Assembly: GCA_963585895.1 (NCBI GenBank)
Contig: OY757915.1
Span: forward strand, 87,588,081-87,652,080
DNA from: Sepioteuthis lessoniana
Taxonomy: Eukaryota; Mollusca; Cephalopoda; Myopsida; Loliginidae
Length of the DNA stretch: 64,000 bases
Direction of reading: 5' to 3'
Below the pieces are notes generated by a model. That model saw only the letters and a program-made list of their open reading frames with translations, was not told the origin of the DNA and made no database searches. Within the stretch, counting starts at the first letter, position 1. Each line of letters opens with the position of its first letter. Positions 58,883 through 64,000 of this stretch are shown piece after piece. The position numbers and the translations under genes were made by a program.

Positions 58883-59034
58883 GAATTTAAAATATACCTT
58901 ATAAATATGTAATATACCTAATAAATATGTAATATACCTTATAAATATATAAATGTGCATGTTTGAGTATTTTATACGGAAAATACAAAAACTCTTTTGG
59001 ATTGAAGAAGTTTTCAGCTACAAAACAATAGTTT

Positions 59035-59575
59035 TGTTTTGTTTGGTTTGGTTTGGTTTGGTTTTATGGCATGTAGATTATTTAATTCCACATCCATTTT
59101 ATACATATTAACAGTTCTATTTCAAACAATTTAGTTCATCATACTTACACTGTTTAAATGTCAAAAGCATTTCTATTTCAAGCTATTCAGTTTAATGAAA
59201 AAAGTTAAATGGTTCCAAGTATTGCTATGTATCACTAACAATTCAATTAAAGATCAGTCATTTATTTATATAAAGTTAAATGTAAAAGCAGTTCTATTTC
59301 AAGCATTCAGTCTAGCAAAATACACTGTTTAGTTCTATTTGACCAATAGATAAGTCCATTATCAGGTGCTATCACTCCGGGCCAGAGTGGACCTGGGAGC
59401 GATGGCAATAAAGGGGTACTCTGCATTTCCCAAATCTCCTGCATTACTAGAGCCTCACCATCAGATTGTTTAGTGTCATATCCAGAACACTCGTTGGGGG
59501 AGTCTTACCCCTCTTCAGAGATGCAGTCGGTCTATTCTACTGCCCCAGCCGACTGGGCTATATGAAACAATATTA
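59035..59575 (-). mobile_element. SINE family C, full length
   Basis: Antisense from the tail (ggttttatggcatgtagatt) through the accgggccagagtgg-like block to the head, whose reverse complement holds the A-box TAGCCCAGTCGG and, about 40 bp on, ggtaagactcc at the B-box position. Confidence 0.85.
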
Positions 59576-59639
59576 TTCCGTATAGTCATTGCCATTGAGT
59601 GTACATTTCCGCCAGCGAAACCCGCATGGGACACTCATA

Positions 59640-59855
59640 GGATGGCTACTTGAATTCAAATCCGGGACGATGCTGTTTACGTTTCACTAATGTCCTTAAG
59701 AAAGGCATGAATCAATCAGTTCTCTTTCAAACTATTGGTTGATAGTAGAACAGGCTGAGTTCTTTTCCCTTGGTAAGTCAACTAGTCAAGGAGAAGAAAA
59801 ACTGAATTCAACCCAGCTTTACTCTGCTTGAATATTGACTTTACGTTACCTCTTT
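59640..59855 (+). mobile_element. SINE family B, 5'-truncated
   Basis: B-box region attcaaatccggg, gatagtagaacaggctgagt, and the gcttgaatattgactttacg tail. Confidence 0.65.
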
Positions 59856-59857
59856 GT

Positions 59858-59921
59858 TGATTGGTTGTATTTCATGGCATATTGACCCGTGTTGGTTATT
59901 TTAATGCCAAATCCTGTTTAT

Positions 59922-59925
<4 letters not shown>
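59858..59925 (-). mobile_element. SINE family C tail fragment
   Basis: tttcatggcatattgacccg and ttaatgccaaatcctgttta only, followed by a TA run (59917-59966). Confidence 0.6.
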
Positions 59926-59968
<43 letters not shown>

Positions 59969-59974
59969 CTAAAA

Positions 59975-60660
59975 CCAGAAAAAGAACATGTAATATGGTT
60001 CAACCCACCTTTTTGTAAATTATCTACAATTAATATAGGTAAGTACTTCCTAAAGCTTATAGATAAACATTTCAATAGAAATAACCCATCTGAAGAACAC
60101 TTTTTTAACGGCGAAAACAATTAAAATCAGTTATTCTTAACACTAATAATTTATACAAAATCATTAGCAATCATTATAAAAATTTATTGAAAAATCATGG
60201 GTGGATAGATAAGGTTTGAGTAAACCATAATGCAACTACAGGGTTAGAGAAGAATGTCCTGTTGGTGGTAAATGTAATTCGGTGAATGTAGTGTACTAGG
60301 CAACTATTTTCCCAAAGGAAAACAGAATGTACTCTAAAAATATATTTTGGGATTTCAGCTGGAAATTAGAAGCAGAGGCTTTATAGTCATAGACATTCTT
60401 TTTCTAACCCTTCACTGAGAAACAAAACAACTCTTTCTAAATGGTTCTGGAGATTGAACGCTAGTGGCCTTACACCACGATTTATATGTAATTTTATTAA
60501 AAGATCAACCACTCCAAGTAATTTCAAATGTAGATGCTATGTGTCGAGAAGAAAAAAAATGTATTATAAAGTATAGAAATACCAGTAAATTACTAAATCA
60601 AAGAAATGAATTGATATTTTATGTCACCATAGAATAGATATAAGCTTATGTGAATTGACT
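59975..60660 (+). pseudogene. Penelope-like element, RT C-terminus and GIY-YIG relict
   Basis: An intact stretch reads EKEHVIWFNPPF then NIGKYFLKLIDKHF, the family block just after the RT of Penelope-like elements. After stops and frameshifts come IYFGISAGNWKQRLYSHRHSF, TTLSKWFWRLNASG and NTSKLLNQRNELIF, which fit their C-terminal GIY-YIG endonuclease. Frames are broken in several places. This is the only Penelope-like coding relict in the window; the hammerhead-bearing inverted repeats are its suspected non-autonomous relatives. Confidence 0.75.
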
Positions 60661-60661
60661 T

Positions 60662-60727
<66 letters not shown>

Positions 60728-60932
60728 AATTGACTCCCGAATCTTATAATCAATATATATCTGGGTGAATATGAGTATGCGTGTTTATGTTTGTATGTAT
60801 GTATGTATGTATGCGTGTGTGTGAGAGAGTATGTGTAATAGACACAATTATAACATCCATAATAAACTTATGTGCGAGTGTGTGTGTAAAAAAGCAACGA
60901 CAGCAATAACGGTAACTTTCTTTACACACACG

Positions 60933-60965
<33 letters not shown>

Positions 60966-60982
60966 GGATTTACATTTGTATG

Positions 60983-61056
<74 letters not shown>
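60661..61056. repeat. TA, TG, TATG and CA microsatellite cluster
   Basis: TA/TG at 60661-60723, TATG at 60794-60813, CA then TA at 60924-60964, TA then a long TG run at 60980-61055. Confidence 0.95.
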
Positions 61057-61057
<1 letters not shown>

Positions 61058-62051
61058 AATTTAATAAGAGTAAACGTACTTAGGATTTTAGTATATATGT
61101 TTTAAGATTTGATCTAAATTAATTCTTTTATTTTTTAACAACTGTTTTTCTTTATTTGAATTATGTAATAAATGACATAAGGTATTAATCTATTTTGATT
61201 ACAGAGTACATATTATGAATGATTTTTTGTGGTACATAGTAATAATAATTAATAATTGTTTTGGTTTTGGTTTTTGTTCGCATTGATGTTATTTATATTT
61301 ATTATAACTATAATGTAAATCGACTTAACGATTAGTAGTAATAACTGTAATTGTAATATTAATTGTGATGATAATTTTTAATATGGTATTATCTATAATA
61401 CTTGGTATAATAATATGAATATTATGATAAAATTGTAATCTTGAGGATATATAATATTATGCTGTATTTGTTTATAATTTTAGATAATGTCTTAACGGTA
61501 ACCAGTATATTTTTTAATGTGACCAATTATATTGAATAGTATTAAAATGATACTTTTCTTAGTTTTTTTTATAAAATAGTATTAATATACAATATAATAT
61601 TTTTATAATATAATTTTGTATTTGTAAAGAGGTTATTAATTCCCATGTAAGTTGTTTATAGTAGATAATTTTCTCTCCCAAACTCAATTTATTCCTTTAT
61701 TCTATATTTTTACTTATCTCCTTCATTTGGTTTTAAGAGTTTGTTTGCCATTACATAAAATAAATGGAACAGAAAAGAGTTCAAAAATTGATACATCTTG
61801 ATACGGGAATTAAATATCATTTGTCAACCAGACATGAAAAACAAATGGTCTGGTCTTTTAACTTAATAAAAAATAAAAAAAACAAAAAAAGCAAATTAAA
61901 TTTGGGGTAGGGATATAAGGTGACCTGAATTTTGTGGGTTTTTCTAAACCTTCATTAGAAATTCCTCATTATTTCTTTGTCTGAAGATGCAGATTGTTTG
62001 AAATATAAAGTCTGCTGAAAGAGATATTATCACAAAAATATTTTAAAAGTT
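61057..62051. other. Very AT-rich ground, no gene
   Basis: No recognisable repeat family or frame. A ctgaaga...gaaa arrangement at 61980-62005 does not fold as a hammerhead. Confidence 0.4.
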
Positions 62052-62565
<514 letters not shown>

Positions 62566-62566
<1 letters not shown>

Positions 62567-62715
62567 GATGAAGCCTCACCATCTAATGCAGTTTTGTATC
62601 ATATTCGGGACACTCATTGAGGGAGTGTCTTACCCTTCCGCAGAGATGCAGTCGACGTATTCTACAGCCCCAACAGACTGGGCTAGCGTCACATCCTGTT
62701 CGAGGCGGAGGGTTT
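62566..62715 (-). mobile_element. SINE family C head fused to a family B tail
   Basis: gaagcctcaccatctaatgc to ccccaacagactgggctagc is the antisense head of family C; gcgtcacatcctgttcgagg with cggagggttt belongs to a family-B tail. Confidence 0.55.
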
Positions 62716-62847
62716 TAGGTAAGTAAATTTTGCTATAGAAATGAGAGAATATGGCTTATTGACTGAAAGTTCCAGTTTCTACTGTCATATAACAACAATC
62801 ACCTTTGATGTTATAGGAAATATAATTTAATTAAAGACATCACTTTC

Positions 62848-62982
62848 CGAGCTATGGGTAAAAAGTAGAGTAGACTGTGCTTTTTTAGTCTTGGTTAGGC
62901 AAACAGGATAAGAAAAACTCTAAATTCAAACCAGTTTTACTCCGCTTAAAGATTGACTATGAGTTGCATCCTGATAGTGGAG
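62848..62982 (+). mobile_element. SINE family B 3' half
   Basis: gagctatgggtaaaaagtag, gccttggttagg-like sequence and cgcttaaagattgactatg. Confidence 0.6.
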
Positions 62983-63655
62983 CATATAGTTTATGCTAAA
63001 CTGAATTGTTTAAATTAGAACTGTTTGACTAAACTGAATAGCTTTAAAAGAAATGTTTTTCACAATTAAACTGTACATACATTTAAACTGCGTGCTTATG
63101 CTAAACTGAATAATTTGAAATGGAACAACTAACCAACCAACAACTAATTGTTAGAAATAGAACAGTTTGACCATTTAACTGTGTGACAGATGTTTAATTG
63201 AATTGTTAGTGATACATCACAATAATTGTAATAATTTAACTGTGTGCTAACGAATGCGTAATCTTGAATAGAATTATTAATGTTGATTAGCAATACTTGA
63301 AACTCTAACTGTACCTAAACTGAATTGTTAGTATTACACGATGTTTGAATCCATTTAACTGTGTGCAAGAAAAACTATCTATGTCAGATAGCAATATTTG
63401 AAACATTTTAAGTGAGTGCAAACAAGTGATTGATGCTAAATAGAAATATTCGTATTAGAATATTTTGAACCTACAAACTATTGCCTTATAAATTATATGT
63501 ATAACAATTTAACTGTATACAAACAAATGAGCTCTGGTTCATGTAAAAATGATATCTATAAACTATGTGTTTACAAATCATACATAATACTTATGAGGAG
63601 GATTTGGAATTAAATAACCTACAATGGTTGATACGCCATAAAACCCAACCTAACA
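62983..63655 (+). mobile_element. SINE family C, head missing
   Basis: Repeats of atgctaaactgaattgttt and ccatttaactgtgtgc up to the conserved tail ggttgatacgccataaaacc. 63656-64000 has nothing recognisable. Confidence 0.7.
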
Positions 63656-64000
63656 CAACAACATAAAGAAATTTAAAAGGTCAGTGGAAAGTAACACTGC
63701 ACACACCTGCGAGTTGCCAAAACAATCAAAGTAAGTAGGCAGCAAGAATGTTTTATGGGGCCTGTTTATGCATTGATCCATTTAAACTTATAACATTCCT
63801 AATTAACTTTTGTCCACCTCCTGAAATTCAAAGGTTAAATCTGGGCTTCGAATAGATTAAACAGATTCTGCATTTTTTATTAGTTGATAGGGAAAAGGAT
63901 ACTCTTTCCACAAGGTGTGGGCTTGGACTCTTTATTAGCCAAGTGCCAATAGAGTGGTTTGATTGGAGGACAAGTTGAAATCTGATGCGTCAAAGGGATA

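Noticed and set aside
61980-62005. Hammerhead-like CUGAAGA...GAAA
   Set aside because: Stem II has at most three pairs including a wobble, and stems I and III do not form.

Overview
The window is AT-rich metazoan nuclear DNA with no bacterial-style gene organisation. The single host coding region, the spliced-exon structure, several tRNA-derived SINE families, RTE- and R2-type LINEs, a Penelope-like element, mariner relicts and kilobase TA-type microsatellites all point to an invertebrate animal. A lophotrochozoan such as a mollusc is my best guess, but the sequence does not prove it.

Layout. 1-14.6 kb is a transposon graveyard: SINEs, solo LTRs, RTE 3' ends, mariner pieces and a 75-bp minisatellite. 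14.9-22.3 kb holds several inverted-repeat elements that carry hammerhead-ribozyme motifs, one with a fully conserved core (19106-19164), plus an R2/NeSL-type LINE tail. 22.3-37.7 kb continues with RTE fragments, SINEs, a 47-bp minisatellite, a 78-bp satellite seen at three sites, and an R2/NeSL-type LINE interrupted by two SINEs. 37.9-43.5 kb is a full-length RTE-type LINE (996-residue ORF, minus strand) whose two ends both abut the same TA/TGTTTA microsatellite. 43.8-52.2 kb is again nested repeats: a solo LTR splitting a SINE, a second copy of the hammerhead element, and a mariner relict carrying a SINE.

The only convincing host gene is at 52956-58879 (minus strand). It is a 5.9-kb exon encoding 33 consecutive six-cysteine Kunitz/BPTI domains, entered at a phase-1 splice acceptor and ending in a stop codon followed closely by AATAAA signals. 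Its upstream exons (start codon, signal peptide) are not visible. 58.9-64 kb, on the 5' side of that exon, holds SINEs, a Penelope-like GIY-YIG fragment and microsatellites.

How it fits together: RTE-like LINEs are the likely drivers of the SINEs, two of which share a 3' tail. The hammerhead motifs resemble those known from Penelope-like elements, and a Penelope-like coding relict lies in the same window. Target-site duplications allow several insertions to be ordered in time. All identifications come from reading the sequence; no database search was run.
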